NCBI RefSeq assembly: GCF_016745395.1
Contig: NZ_JAERVJ010000005.1
Span: forward strand, 212,695-276,694
Direction of reading: 5' to 3'
Source: Methylocystis sp. Sn-Cys
GTDB lineage: Bacteria; Pseudomonadota; Alphaproteobacteria; Rhizobiales; Beijerinckiaceae
DNA length: 64,000 bases
Below are positions 26,001 through 33,551 of the stretch, in pieces (position 1 is the stretch's first letter; each line of letters starts with the position of its first letter). A program made the position numbers and the translations under genes. The notes under the pieces are model-generated. The model was given only the letters and a program-made list of their open reading frames with translations, searched no databases and was not told the DNA's origin.

Positions 26001-26576
26001 CAAGCCGCCGCGCTGCGCATACTCGCCGGTCTCGTGCACCGTGCTGGCGCGTAGAAAGCCATTGGCCTCGAGCCACAACGCCAGCTCGTCGAGCTTCACC
26101 ACATTACCCGGCGCGGCCGAGAAACTCTCCGCCGCGATCATTTTCTTGGGCGGCACGCGCTGCAGCAGGCAATCAGCGGTCGTCGTCACGATGCGCGGGC
26201 GCTCGGCGGAGGAGCTGGCGCGCGCGAGGCGCGAAAGCGCGGTCATGCGCCGCGCGACGATATTGGCGTGCGGAGAGACGCGGTCATAGGGCTGGCAGTC
26301 CCAGCCGGGGATATCCAATATCTCGACATCCGGATTGGCAAAGCGCAGCGCGTCGCGGAAAGCGGCTGAGCGGCCGGCGTCGCGCGCGACATGGACGAAG
26401 ACGGCCGGGCGCCCCTCGGCCTCGCGCGCCAGCGCGCGGGCGAGATCGGCGCACAGAAAAGCGTCGAAGCCTTCCGGCGCATGGGCGAACAGCAGCTTCT
26501 CGCCCTTGGCGAGGCGCGCCCGCGCGCTCTCCAGCGCGCTGGCCGCGCCCTTGGTCTTCAGGGCCGTCTTGTTCAA
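23037..26576 (-). CDS. mfd: Transcription-repair coupling factor Mfd
   Basis: A 1179-aa ATP-dependent DNA translocase that removes stalled RNA polymerase and recruits UvrA. Visible are the UvrB-homology N-terminus (DIPGWDCQPYDRVSPHANIV), the CarD-like RNA-polymerase-interaction domain (GDLVVHVDHGIGRFVGLETI), the Walker A motif VCGDVGFGKTEVALRAAF near residue 665, the DEEQ box LVIIDEEQHFGVGHKERLK, and motif VI QLRGRVGRSKTRAYA, followed by the C-terminal TRCF domain. Full length for the family. The start overlaps the upstream sdhE stop by four bases. Confidence 0.97.
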   Translation of the reverse strand: MNKTALKTKGAASALESARARLAKGEKLLFAHAPEGFDAFLCADLARALAREAEGRPAVFVHVARDAGRSAAFRDALRFANPDVEILDIPGWDCQPYDRVSPHANIVARRMTALSRLARASSSAERPRIVTTTADCLLQRVPPKKMIAAESFSAAPGNVVKLDELALWLEANGFLRASTVHETGEYAQRGGLIDLFPPGMPAPIRLDFFGDTLESIRSFDPETQRATGQLRALDLTPMSELRLTSDTMRRFRQNYAARFGGQTRGDALYEAVSEGRRHHGMEHWLPLFYERMDTLFDYLGEAPLMLDALVEEAASERVKQVADYYDARKEAHDLDPANSNYKPLEPSALYLKLDEWRDALAERANAQFSPFASERADAIDCGARVGRDFAPERNEPEVNVFQAAADHVQALRGAGKTLVVAGWSDGSCERLGHVLQEHGLKELALVGSLPAALSKGQGSVSLAVLGVEHGFETDAYALVGEQDILGDRLVRRRRKRKAENLLGEVAALTAGDLVVHVDHGIGRFVGLETITAAGAPHDCLELHYAGGDKLYLPVENIELLTRYGGEDTDAQLDKLGGVGWQTRKARLKNRIREMAKGLIAIAAQRQLRQAPKLIPPEGVWDEFCARFPYDETEDQLAAIEAVLDDLASGRPMDRLVCGDVGFGKTEVALRAAFCSAINGKQVAVVAPTTLLARQHYKTFTERFAGLPIKIGRLSRMVGTAEARETKKELGEGKVEILVGTHAILGKGVNFSDLGLVIIDEEQHFGVGHKERLKELRAEVHVLTLSATPIPRTLQLAMTGVRELSLITTPPVDRLAVRSFISPFDPLIVREALLRERYRGGQAFFVCPRIEDLEEAAAFLRENLPEAKFVIAHGQMSPSELEDKMSAFYDGKFDILLSTTIVESGLDIPSANTLIVWRADMFGLAQLYQLRGRVGRSKTRAYALFTTPANRTITPQAQKRLEVLQSLDTLGAGFQLASHDLDIRGAGNLLGDEQSGHIKEVGYELYQQMLSDAITLLKAGVEEPEEEVWSPTIAIGAPVTIPEDYIPDLTLRLQLYRRLSTLETDQDIEAFAAEMIDRFGPIPPEVEQLLEIVAIKAMCRRAHVEKVDAGPKGVIIAFRDNLFADPAGLVRYVAEQGASAKVRQDMRIVFIREFDTMKQRLAGTRRILRALVGIAEKKPG

Positions 26577-26878
26577 TGAATCGGTCCGTCGTGCGTGTGG
26601 AAGGCGATGATGGCCTTAAGTAGGGCCGTGTCCCGCTCTTGCGGCGGCTCGGCGCCGCCCGCAAGCCAGCTCAAAAGCTCCGCGTCGGGAAGATCGAGCA
26701 GCAATTCGAGCTCGCCCAGCTCCGCCTCGGAGAGCGCGTCGATTCGCGCGTCGACGAAGTTGCCCATGAGGATGTCGAGCTCCCGCATGCCGCGCCGCCA
26801 GGCGCGAATCCGGATGCGCCGACGGCGGATGTCGCTTTCGCTCGGCCGATCGTCGCCGGCCTGTGGATAATCTGTCAT
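26573..26878 (-). CDS. sdhE: Succinate dehydrogenase assembly factor SdhE (FAD assembly factor)
   Basis: A 101-aa member of the SdhE/Sdh5 family, which promotes covalent FAD attachment to SdhA. It carries the signature RRRIRIRAWRRGMRELDILMG, with the key RGxxE (here RGMRE), then the acidic helices LSEAELGELELLLDLPDAELLSWL. Its last four bases overlap mfd, an arrangement frequent in Rhizobiales. An N-terminal extension of about 15 acidic residues precedes the core. Confidence 0.93.
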   Translation of the reverse strand: MTDYPQAGDDRPSESDIRRRRIRIRAWRRGMRELDILMGNFVDARIDALSEAELGELELLLDLPDAELLSWLAGGAEPPQERDTALLKAIIAFHTHDGPIH

Positions 26879-26990
26879 GAACGGGGTCTTTTCGCCGCGA
26901 CGCTAGGGAAACCGGGGGTCGCCATGCGGCATGGCTTAGCCCAGCGCGAGGGGAAAGAAAAGCGTTCGGCGCCTTTCGTGCGACAAGCGC

Positions 26991-27018
26991 TTGACATCCA
27001 AATCCCGCTGCCCTATCC
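26991..27018 (+). promoter_or_regulatory. Promoter of tRNA-Asp
   Basis: TTGACA at 26991-26996 and CTATCC at 27013-27018 are separated by 16 bases, close to the alphaproteobacterial housekeeping-sigma consensus. The tRNA begins 31 bases further on. Confidence 0.7.
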
Positions 27019-27048
27019 CGCAGTCCTCGCGCGAACAACGCGCCGCGC

Positions 27049-27125
<77 letters not shown>

Positions 27126-27272
27126 TTAAATCCCGCACAGAGAAGAGCGTTCAAGGATTTTTCGGAACGTACTTTTGAGGGCATTCCTCAAACGCGTGCG
27201 CCATGCTGTCTTCGAGACCGAAGCTGTCGTTGCTTCCTCGATTGCTATTATAATTTACGAAACAAGCGAACC

Positions 27273-28631
27273 ATGCGAGCCGAGATGATCCCGCTTTCTG
27301 GAACTCCTTACGCGCTGAGTGGTGACATTGAGCACGAATTTCTGGCTAGGATTAAAGAAATAGAAGAGCGTGTATTCCTCCTCAGAAATTCTGGAACATT
27401 AACCGAGACAACTCTTTTGAGTTATTATGGAAAGAAGAGATTTGAACAGGTCGCCGAGTCAAACGCGATTGAAGGCAGCACCCTGGATGTTGGAGAGACT
27501 GAGTTAGCAATCTTAAAAGGCATCACCGTAACAGGTCATGATCCAGCCTATGTGCGCGATGCAATTTCTCTGGACAAAGCACTTACTAGGCTCGTTGAGA
27601 TTGCTCGTGATCGTTCGAAAGTTACGAGTATTCCAGACCTACTGGAACTGCATGGTTTGATCCTGGGGGATCGGCCGAGCGGTGGGCAGTTTAGAAAAGA
27701 CAGAGTTAGAATAACAGGCGCAACTCACGTTCCTCCAAAAACACTAGAAGCGATTATCTCTGCAATGGAAGAATGGGAGCGCTGGTCATGCACACAGTGC
27801 GAGGCTCCTGCGCCAATAAGAGCCGCCGTCCTTCATGCATGGCTGACTCATATACATCCCTTCGTTGACGGAAATGGAAGAACTGCTCGAGCGGTAAGTA
27901 ATCTCGAACTCGTAAGAGCGGGATATCCGCCTATAATTATTAGGAAAAAGGAGAGAGATCGATACGTTGCCGCATTGGCAGAGTCCGACGAAGCTGGAGA
28001 TATTAGTTCCTTTTTAGCTTTGATTTTAGAACGCGTGGTTGGCGCGCTCACAGGTTTAGAGATATCTGCAAAGCAAAATCAACAATACAGCCCGCTCGCT
28101 GAAAGGATTCGCATAAATCAAGAGAAGCAGCTGGAGGTATGGAACAAGAGTGTTTCGCTTCTATCAGCGATGATCGAGCTCAATTTGTCTAAGCACATGG
28201 AGCAAATCGGGGGAAAAGTTTATAAGAAAGATTTTGGCGGGATCGCAGACATCGAAGATTTTATCAGCCTTTGCCACAGGACCAGTATATCTAGGAGTTG
28301 GTCATTCATTATATCGATGGGCATTCCAGGTGCCCAAGAATTGGCATATCTTGGGTTTATAGGGCATCGCAGCGCCGCTCTTTACCAGAATCTACACGAA
28401 GGCGGGCCTTCATTGCACTGGGCTGTTGCAAGACCCGAAACGGTCCCGAAGTGGCAAAGAGCCCTCAGTGAAGCACCATATGCGAAGGAGATTACCACTC
28501 GCCTTGGGAAAGGCGATGAATGGGTAGCGGTTTTGCCTGACGACTCGATTAGAGAACATACAACTTCGGAGCTAGCCGAGAATATCGCAAATAGCTTGAT
28601 GGAAGCTATCGAAAAAAGACTCACATCCTAG
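27273..28631 (+). CDS. Fic family protein (class II, N-terminal inhibitory motif)
   Basis: A 452-aa Fic-domain protein that probably AMPylates a target protein. The catalytic motif HPFVDGNGR spans residues 195-203 with all key residues. The auto-inhibitory helix motif S63-NAI-E67-G68 lies N-terminal to the core, the class II arrangement in which the Glu blocks productive ATP binding. The N-terminal DUF4172/Fic_N-like helical part and an uncharacterised C-terminal half of about 200 residues complete it. The gene is visibly AT-richer than everything around it, uses AGA, TTA and ATA codons avoided elsewhere, and starts about 150 bases after tRNA-Asp, all signs of horizontal transfer. The target is unknown. 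An alternative start is ATG at 27285. Confidence 0.88.
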   Translation: MRAEMIPLSGTPYALSGDIEHEFLARIKEIEERVFLLRNSGTLTETTLLSYYGKKRFEQVAESNAIEGSTLDVGETELAILKGITVTGHDPAYVRDAISLDKALTRLVEIARDRSKVTSIPDLLELHGLILGDRPSGGQFRKDRVRITGATHVPPKTLEAIISAMEEWERWSCTQCEAPAPIRAAVLHAWLTHIHPFVDGNGRTARAVSNLELVRAGYPPIIIRKKERDRYVAALAESDEAGDISSFLALILERVVGALTGLEISAKQNQQYSPLAERIRINQEKQLEVWNKSVSLLSAMIELNLSKHMEQIGGKVYKKDFGGIADIEDFISLCHRTSISRSWSFIISMGIPGAQELAYLGFIGHRSAALYQNLHEGGPSLHWAVARPETVPKWQRALSEAPYAKEITTRLGKGDEWVAVLPDDSIREHTTSELAENIANSLMEAIEKRLTS

Positions 28632-28789
28632 ACAGTAACCTGAGGGCTCCGATCGCCTTGGTCATTTGCGACGAACTTGGCGCTGGATCACTTTCGGGAA
28701 GCAGGGACTTCGCTGGTGGGGTCCGTCGCTGGTCGTCTCTACGGCGCGCTGGCAGCATCCCACGACGCTCACCCGCGCGCTCGGCCCCG

Positions 28790-28850
28790 GCCCTGCTTCG
28801 GAGCCAGGTAACGCGGAAATCGTTCACATTGGTGCGCCTCGGCCCCGTCG
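28790..28850 (-). pseudogene. Remnant of a second glycerate kinase 3' end
   Basis: About 60 bases closely match the last codons of the gckA gene at 31945-32008: the blocks CCCTGCTTCGG, ACGCGGAA and TCGTTCACATTGGTGCGC are shared. In gckA these encode TRTNVNDFRVILVPKQG. Here a one-base deletion breaks the frame after NVNDFRV. The remnant starts seven bases past the TonB-dependent receptor stop. Confidence 0.7.
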
Positions 28851-28856
28851 CGGGCG

Positions 28857-31268
28857 TTAGTTCGAAAACACTCGGAGAGGCTCCGCCACATCGGGCAGTT
28901 TTGTCACCGACGTATCGAAGTTCAACGGCCCCGAGAAGGTCACGCGCACAGCGGGCGGCTCCACGGGCTTGAAGTGGCGGTCCATCACGCCGATGGCGCA
29001 GACTGCGCCCGGCGCGACGCCCGCGCGGCACTGGCCGTAGAGCGGATCGCTCGGCAACAGTGAGCCATAGCCATAGGTGATCTGGTCGGAACGCGAATTG
29101 AAGATGTTGAAGGCGTCTAACTGCAACCGCCAGCCGTCGGACCAGCGATAGCCGAGCCTCGCATTGACCGTGCCCGTCGCGGGGGATTTCAGAAAACCGT
29201 CTTCGGTCAGCGGGCGGGAGCCGATGTAGCGATATTTGATCGCCCCGAACCAGCCCGTCGCCTCACCCAGCTCCAGCCCGCCCATCGCCGTCACGGCGAC
29301 GGCGTTTTGCAGGAAATTCCCCGGCGCATTGCCCAGGAAGGTTCCGTAAGGAACAGCCTCCGGCGTCAGCAGATCGGCGTAGGCGAGCGCCCGCGCCGTA
29401 TCGAAGCCGCGATAGCGCGCATGCGCCAGCGCCACGTCGCCGTCGAAATTGATCCAGGAGACGGGGCGATAATGATTGGCGATCTCGACGCCGTAGCGGC
29501 GGCTCGGACGGCCGTATGTCGTCGTGCCGCTGTCGCCTTCGAATTGGTTTTCGGAGTCGAGATTGAGCCAGAAAAAGCTGACGCTCGAATCGAGCCCCTC
29601 GATGAATTTCGTGCGCGCGCCAATCTCGGCGCCGCGCGATTTCACCAGGAGCGGAATGGGCGCGACGCGCAGGAAGGTGTCTTCATCCGACAAAGCCGAA
29701 GTGTCGAACCTCTGCGCCGCGCCGCGCGCGTCGGTCGAGTGGAACCCTTCGCCGTAATTGGCGAAGAGTTCTGTCTTCGCCCAGGGGCCCAAAATGATCG
29801 ACGCTTTGGGGCTGAAAAGCGCGGCGTCCTTCGAGCCGCTGTTCCACGGGCCTGTCCATAAGAAGGCGGGCGCGCCTGTGCTCGTCGCCACCACCGGCGC
29901 GCCCCAGAGCGATTGCAGCGAAGTGACGTTGGCGTTGTAATAATCGAACCGCCCGCCCGCGATGGTCTTCAACCAAGGCGTCCAGCGCACGCTCGTATCG
30001 GTCCAGAAGCTGATGCTGCCCTCGCCGACCGCATCGTTGCGGACCGTCTCATAGGGCGTGCGGCGGAACGAGTCCTGCAAGCCGAGGCGAATATCGTCAT
30101 AGCGGCCCTGGAGGCCGATGCGCGTCTCGACCGGCAGTCCGAAACTGTCCCATTTGATCTTGTGCTGGGCATCGACGCCTGCGATCCAGCGCCGATCGAA
30201 CTGGCGGAATTGATCGCCGAGGTTCGGGTTCGCGAGAAAATAGGTGAAGTCGTTGTAGATATCGAGCGTCGAGCGGACGAGATAGGCTGCAACGCGGCTC
30301 GCGTGATTGCCTTCCGTCTGGCTCCAGCGCGCAGAAAGCGAGAAGCGTGTGGTGTCGCCCCCATCCGTCGGGTTCAGCGTTCCCCATAGCGGGATAAGAC
30401 CGCCGACGACCGCGCGTTGCGGAATCTGGTTGGTCGCGTACCACTTATTGGCGTAGCCCATGAAGGTGACGGACGCGCCGTCCTCCTGCGCGCCGCGCGA
30501 CCAGCGAAACACGCTGTTGATCTTGCGCAGATTGTCGCCGCGCTCCCAGGGCCCGTTGTAATATTGCGACTCGACGGCGCCATAGGCCGAGCCTCCGGCA
30601 AAATCCTTGTAAGGCGCCACGGCGAGCGCGCGCCCGTAACCGAAATTGCCGCCGGTGAGCTGATAAAAGCCCTTCTCGATCTTGTCCTTATATTGGAGAT
30701 AGACCGAGCCGGCGGAGGCGAAGTCGCCGTCCTGCGCGTCATAGGGCCCCTTGCGGGCAAGCACGTAACCGAGCAGCTCGGGGATGAGAAAATTCGAATC
30801 CGCATAGCCCTGGGCGTGCCCATGCGTGCGCATGTTGAGCGGCATCCCATCGAGGTAAAGGGCGAGATCGGAGCCGTGGTCGAGGTTGAAGCCGCGCAGG
30901 AAATATTGGTTGGCCTTGCCGTCCCCCGAGTGTTGCGTGACGACGAGGCCGGGCACGATCTCCAGCGCCTCGCCAGGGCGCGCGAAGGGGATGGAATTGA
31001 CTTCCTTGCCGGTGAAGAACTTCTCGCTCGATGCGGTGATTGGCGGCGGCGTCGGCCCGGCAGGCTCGCTCGCTGCGGGCGCGGTGGCGATGACCGGCGA
31101 TGAGGGCGGAGGCTGTCGTGGGTGAGCGGGTGTCGTCACGCGCGCCGCGGGACGCGCGGATGGGCGCGCGCCAATGCTGATGGTTGGTAACGCCTGCTGG
31201 GCGGAAGCGGCGTTCGAGAGAACAACGGTGACAGAGAGAAGCAGGCCAAAACGGCGGCGCGAAAACAT
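28857..31268 (-). CDS. TonB-dependent outer-membrane receptor under cobalamin riboswitch control
   Basis: An 803-aa receptor. The signal peptide is MFSRRRFGLLLSVTVVLSNAASA. A Pro-rich linker comes before the plug domain (IPFARPGEALEIVPGLVVTQHSG...NQYFLRGFNLDHGSDLALYLDGMPLN), then the 22-strand barrel with many alternating aromatic strands. A cobalamin riboswitch precedes it by about 120 bases, so the cargo is probably a corrinoid or, less likely, a cobalt chelate. It is not a close BtuB look-alike. The barrel seems to close at VRVTFSGPLNF, after which about 19 more residues run to the stop, just short of the gckA remnant. It would need the TonB protein encoded at 18.2 kb. Confidence 0.88.
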   Translation of the reverse strand: MFSRRRFGLLLSVTVVLSNAASAQQALPTISIGARPSARPAARVTTPAHPRQPPPSSPVIATAPAASEPAGPTPPPITASSEKFFTGKEVNSIPFARPGEALEIVPGLVVTQHSGDGKANQYFLRGFNLDHGSDLALYLDGMPLNMRTHGHAQGYADSNFLIPELLGYVLARKGPYDAQDGDFASAGSVYLQYKDKIEKGFYQLTGGNFGYGRALAVAPYKDFAGGSAYGAVESQYYNGPWERGDNLRKINSVFRWSRGAQEDGASVTFMGYANKWYATNQIPQRAVVGGLIPLWGTLNPTDGGDTTRFSLSARWSQTEGNHASRVAAYLVRSTLDIYNDFTYFLANPNLGDQFRQFDRRWIAGVDAQHKIKWDSFGLPVETRIGLQGRYDDIRLGLQDSFRRTPYETVRNDAVGEGSISFWTDTSVRWTPWLKTIAGGRFDYYNANVTSLQSLWGAPVVATSTGAPAFLWTGPWNSGSKDAALFSPKASIILGPWAKTELFANYGEGFHSTDARGAAQRFDTSALSDEDTFLRVAPIPLLVKSRGAEIGARTKFIEGLDSSVSFFWLNLDSENQFEGDSGTTTYGRPSRRYGVEIANHYRPVSWINFDGDVALAHARYRGFDTARALAYADLLTPEAVPYGTFLGNAPGNFLQNAVAVTAMGGLELGEATGWFGAIKYRYIGSRPLTEDGFLKSPATGTVNARLGYRWSDGWRLQLDAFNIFNSRSDQITYGYGSLLPSDPLYGQCRAGVAPGAVCAIGVMDRHFKPVEPPAVRVTFSGPLNFDTSVTKLPDVAEPLRVFSN

Positions 31269-31386
31269 GGGCTGACTCGCAGCGGACGTGGACCGTCACT
31301 GCGAATGGCCACAACCTCGTCGCATCACGACAAGAGCCGATGACCGCCCCGGTGCACCCCGCCCGGCGCTTTCGCGCGTGACCACG

Positions 31387-31552
31387 AACAACGGCAGGTC
31401 TCCTGGCTCGCGGGTCGTCACATGAGGCCGCCTTCCCGAGCTTGCGCCCAGTGGCTGTCTGGCTTCACGCTCACCGCTTACAGTTGCGGGGGCAGCTACG
31501 GCATAGGGCCGGAGCCCGCACCGCATTCCCTTTTGATCCGAAAGGAACCGTT
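31387..31552 (-). ncRNA. Cobalamin riboswitch
   Basis: Read on the minus strand, the segment contains in order AAAAGGGAATGCGGTG, GCTGCCCCCGCAACTGTAAGCGG (with the B12-box-type core), AGCCACTGGGC, GGGAAGGC and finally the 3' block GAGCCAGGAGACCTGCC. These are the conserved blocks of the AdoCbl riboswitch class. It lies about 120 bases upstream of the TonB-dependent receptor start on the same strand and should lower its expression when B12 is sufficient. Confidence 0.93.
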
Positions 31553-31741
31553 GTCTTGAATGAATAGGGCCCGCGAGGCTGTGTCAAGCTGGTTGATGCG
31601 AGTCATCGCAAGCCGCATGCGAAATAGCCTCGGCTCGATTGCAACCGGACGAAAAGAAAGTGATGCCTGTAATACGAGAGCCGCTTGATTGGTTCGGTGG
31701 TGATCCCGACGCTCACAAAACGAGCGACCGGAATTACCGCC

Positions 31742-31823
31742 GTCATTGCGAGGAGGCGGAGCCGACGAAGCAATCCAGTGCCGCATCCGCTGCCCTGGAT
31801 TGCTTCGCTTCGCTCGCAATGAC
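31742..31823. repeat. Family B palindromic element
   Basis: Starts GTCATTGCGAGGAGGCGGAG and ends TTCGCTCGCAATGAC. It lies between gckA and the riboswitch. Confidence 0.85.
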
Positions 31824-31831
31824 GGTCTTAT

Positions 31832-31874
31832 GGCTCTGGATTCTCGGTCCGGCTTTCAGCCCGCCGGGAATGAC
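31832..31874. repeat. Palindromic unit shared (inverted) with 2340-2382
   Basis: The reverse complement reads TGTCATTCCCGGCGGGCTGA... and aligns to the unit at 2340 with only a few differences. Confidence 0.7.
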
Positions 31875-31942
31875 ACAGCCCCATGTGAGCTGTTCGACGG
31901 AAATCATACGCAGGCTCCCAAAGGGGCCTGCGACGCGCGACG

Positions 31943-33220
31943 TCAGCCCTGCTTCGGCACCAGGATCACGCGGAAGTCGTTCACATTGGTGCGCGTCGGT
32001 CCCGTCACCACGAGATCGCCGAGCGCCTCGAAGACCGTGAAGGCGTCGTTGTTGGCGAAGAGCGCCTTGAGATCGACGCCCTTGGCCTGCGCGCGGGCGA
32101 AGCTGTCGGGCGTCATGATGGCGCCGGCGTTGGTCTCGACGCCATCGATGCCGTCGGTGTCGCAGGCGATGGCGGAGATGCCGCCGAAGCCTTCCAGCGC
32201 GAGCGTCAGGCCCAGCAGGAACTCCGCGTCGCGGCCGCCCTTGCCATTGCCGCGCACGGTGACCGTCGTCTCGCCGCCGGAGATGATGGCGACCGGCGGC
32301 TGGAACGGCTGGTTGTGGAGGGCGATCTGCTTGGCGACGCCGGCGTGCACCAGCGCCACGTCGCGCGACTCGCCTTCGAGATCGCCGAGGATGCAGGGGG
32401 TGAAGCCCGCAGCTTTTGCGACCGCGGCGGCGGCATCGAGCGAGCCTTGCGGCGTCGCGATGAGGATGTTCTCGACGCGGCCGAAGATGGCGTCGCCGGG
32501 CTTGGGCGTCTCGCAATCGGGGCTCGCGAGGTGCTTCAGCACGGCGGCCGGGGCGTCGATCTTGTATTTCGCAATCACCGCGAGCGCGTCCTCGCGCGTC
32601 GTGGGATCGGGCACGGTGGGGCCGGAGGCGATGACAGAGAGATCGTCGTTCGGCACGTCGGAAATCATCAGCGCCACGACGCGCGCGGGCGCGGCCGCGC
32701 GAGCGAGACGGCCGCCCTTGATCGCCGAGAGGTGCTTACGCACGCAATTCATCTCGGAGATATTGGCGCCGCTCTTCAAAAGAGCCTTGTTGACGGCCTG
32801 CTTTTCTTCGAGCGTCACGCCCTCGGCCGGCAGCGCCATCAGCGCCGAGCCGCCGCCGGAGATGAGCGCCAGCACGAGATCGTCCTCGGTGAGGCCCTGC
32901 ACCTTTTGCAGGATGCGCTTGGCGGCCTCGCGGCCGGCTGCGTCGGGCACGGGGTGCGAGGCTTCGATCACCTCGATCTGCTTGGTTTGCGCGCCGTGCT
33001 CGTAGCGGGTGACGACCAAGCCTTCGAGCGGCCCACCCTTCCAATGCGCCTCGACCGCCGCCGCCATGGAAGCGGCCGCCTTGCCGGCGCCGATGACGAT
33101 CGTGCGGCCCTTTGGCGGCGCGATCTTTTCGAGGTGCTTGGGCAGGCAAAGGGACGGATGCGCGGCGCCGACGGCGGCGTCGAACATGGCGCGGAGAAGC
33201 TGGCGATGGTCGTCGGACAT
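31943..33220 (-). CDS. gckA: Glycerate 2-kinase (MOFRL family), serine cycle
   Basis: A 425-aa glycerate kinase that phosphorylates D-glycerate to 2-phosphoglycerate, the form feeding directly into PEP in the serine cycle. Family features are IVIGAGKAAASMAAAVEAHW near the N-terminus, LISGGGSALMALPAEG, the ISGGETTVTVRGNGKGGRD block and the C-terminal MOFRL segment ACDTDGIDGVETNAGAIM. It is the last gene of the serine-cycle array, 331 bases past mclA with two family A repeats between, so it may have its own promoter or depend on read-through. A damaged copy of its 3' end lies at 28.8 kb. Confidence 0.93.
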   Translation of the reverse strand: MSDDHRQLLRAMFDAAVGAAHPSLCLPKHLEKIAPPKGRTIVIGAGKAAASMAAAVEAHWKGGPLEGLVVTRYEHGAQTKQIEVIEASHPVPDAAGREAAKRILQKVQGLTEDDLVLALISGGGSALMALPAEGVTLEEKQAVNKALLKSGANISEMNCVRKHLSAIKGGRLARAAAPARVVALMISDVPNDDLSVIASGPTVPDPTTREDALAVIAKYKIDAPAAVLKHLASPDCETPKPGDAIFGRVENILIATPQGSLDAAAAVAKAAGFTPCILGDLEGESRDVALVHAGVAKQIALHNQPFQPPVAIISGGETTVTVRGNGKGGRDAEFLLGLTLALEGFGGISAIACDTDGIDGVETNAGAIMTPDSFARAQAKGVDLKALFANNDAFTVFEALGDLVVTGPTRTNVNDFRVILVPKQG

Positions 33221-33255
33221 GGGTTGCTGGCCCTATTCACAAATCTTGGGGTTTC

Positions 33256-33306
33256 TCCTTCTCCCGCGAGCGGGAGAAGGTGGCCCCGCGGAGCGGGGTC
33301 GGATGA
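33256..33306. repeat. Family A palindromic element
   Basis: CTTCTCCCGCGAGCGGGAGAAG followed by GGCCCCGCGGAGCGGGGTCGG. Confidence 0.8.
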
Positions 33307-33453
33307 GGGTCTTCGGCGTTGCCTGGGCCTGTCCTAATGGCTTTCGTATGAGAGGGAAACGTCGGCGTTATTCGCTTCGATCAGCCCAGCTTTTGAGCAT
33401 CGTCATGGCCTCAAAAAGAGTCGCACATAACTGAAAGCACGGGAGCCTCGACG

Positions 33454-33545
33454 GCCCTCATCCGACCCCGCTTCGCGGGGCCACCTTCTCCCGCGAGCGG
33501 GAGAAGGGAGAATCCCCCTCCCCGCGCAGGCGGGGAGGGGGGCTT
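33454..33545. repeat. Family A palindromic element
   Basis: GACCCCGCTTCGCGGGGCC then TTCTCCCGCGAGCGGGAGAA and a third hairpin CCTCCCCGCGCAGGCGGGGAGG, immediately downstream of the mclA stop, where it may act as a terminator. Confidence 0.8.
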
Positions 33546-33551
33546 GGTCTT

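Larger units (their letters stand above)
33221..33551. other. Repeat-filled gap between mclA and gckA
   Basis: The 331 bases hold two family A elements and no credible gene. The unique sequence between them (about 33310-33450) shows no recognisable promoter or terminator. Confidence 0.6.

Noticed and set aside
31638..32040. Plus-strand open frame across the gckA end
   Set aside because: It runs through a family B repeat and antisense to gckA and has no protein-like features.
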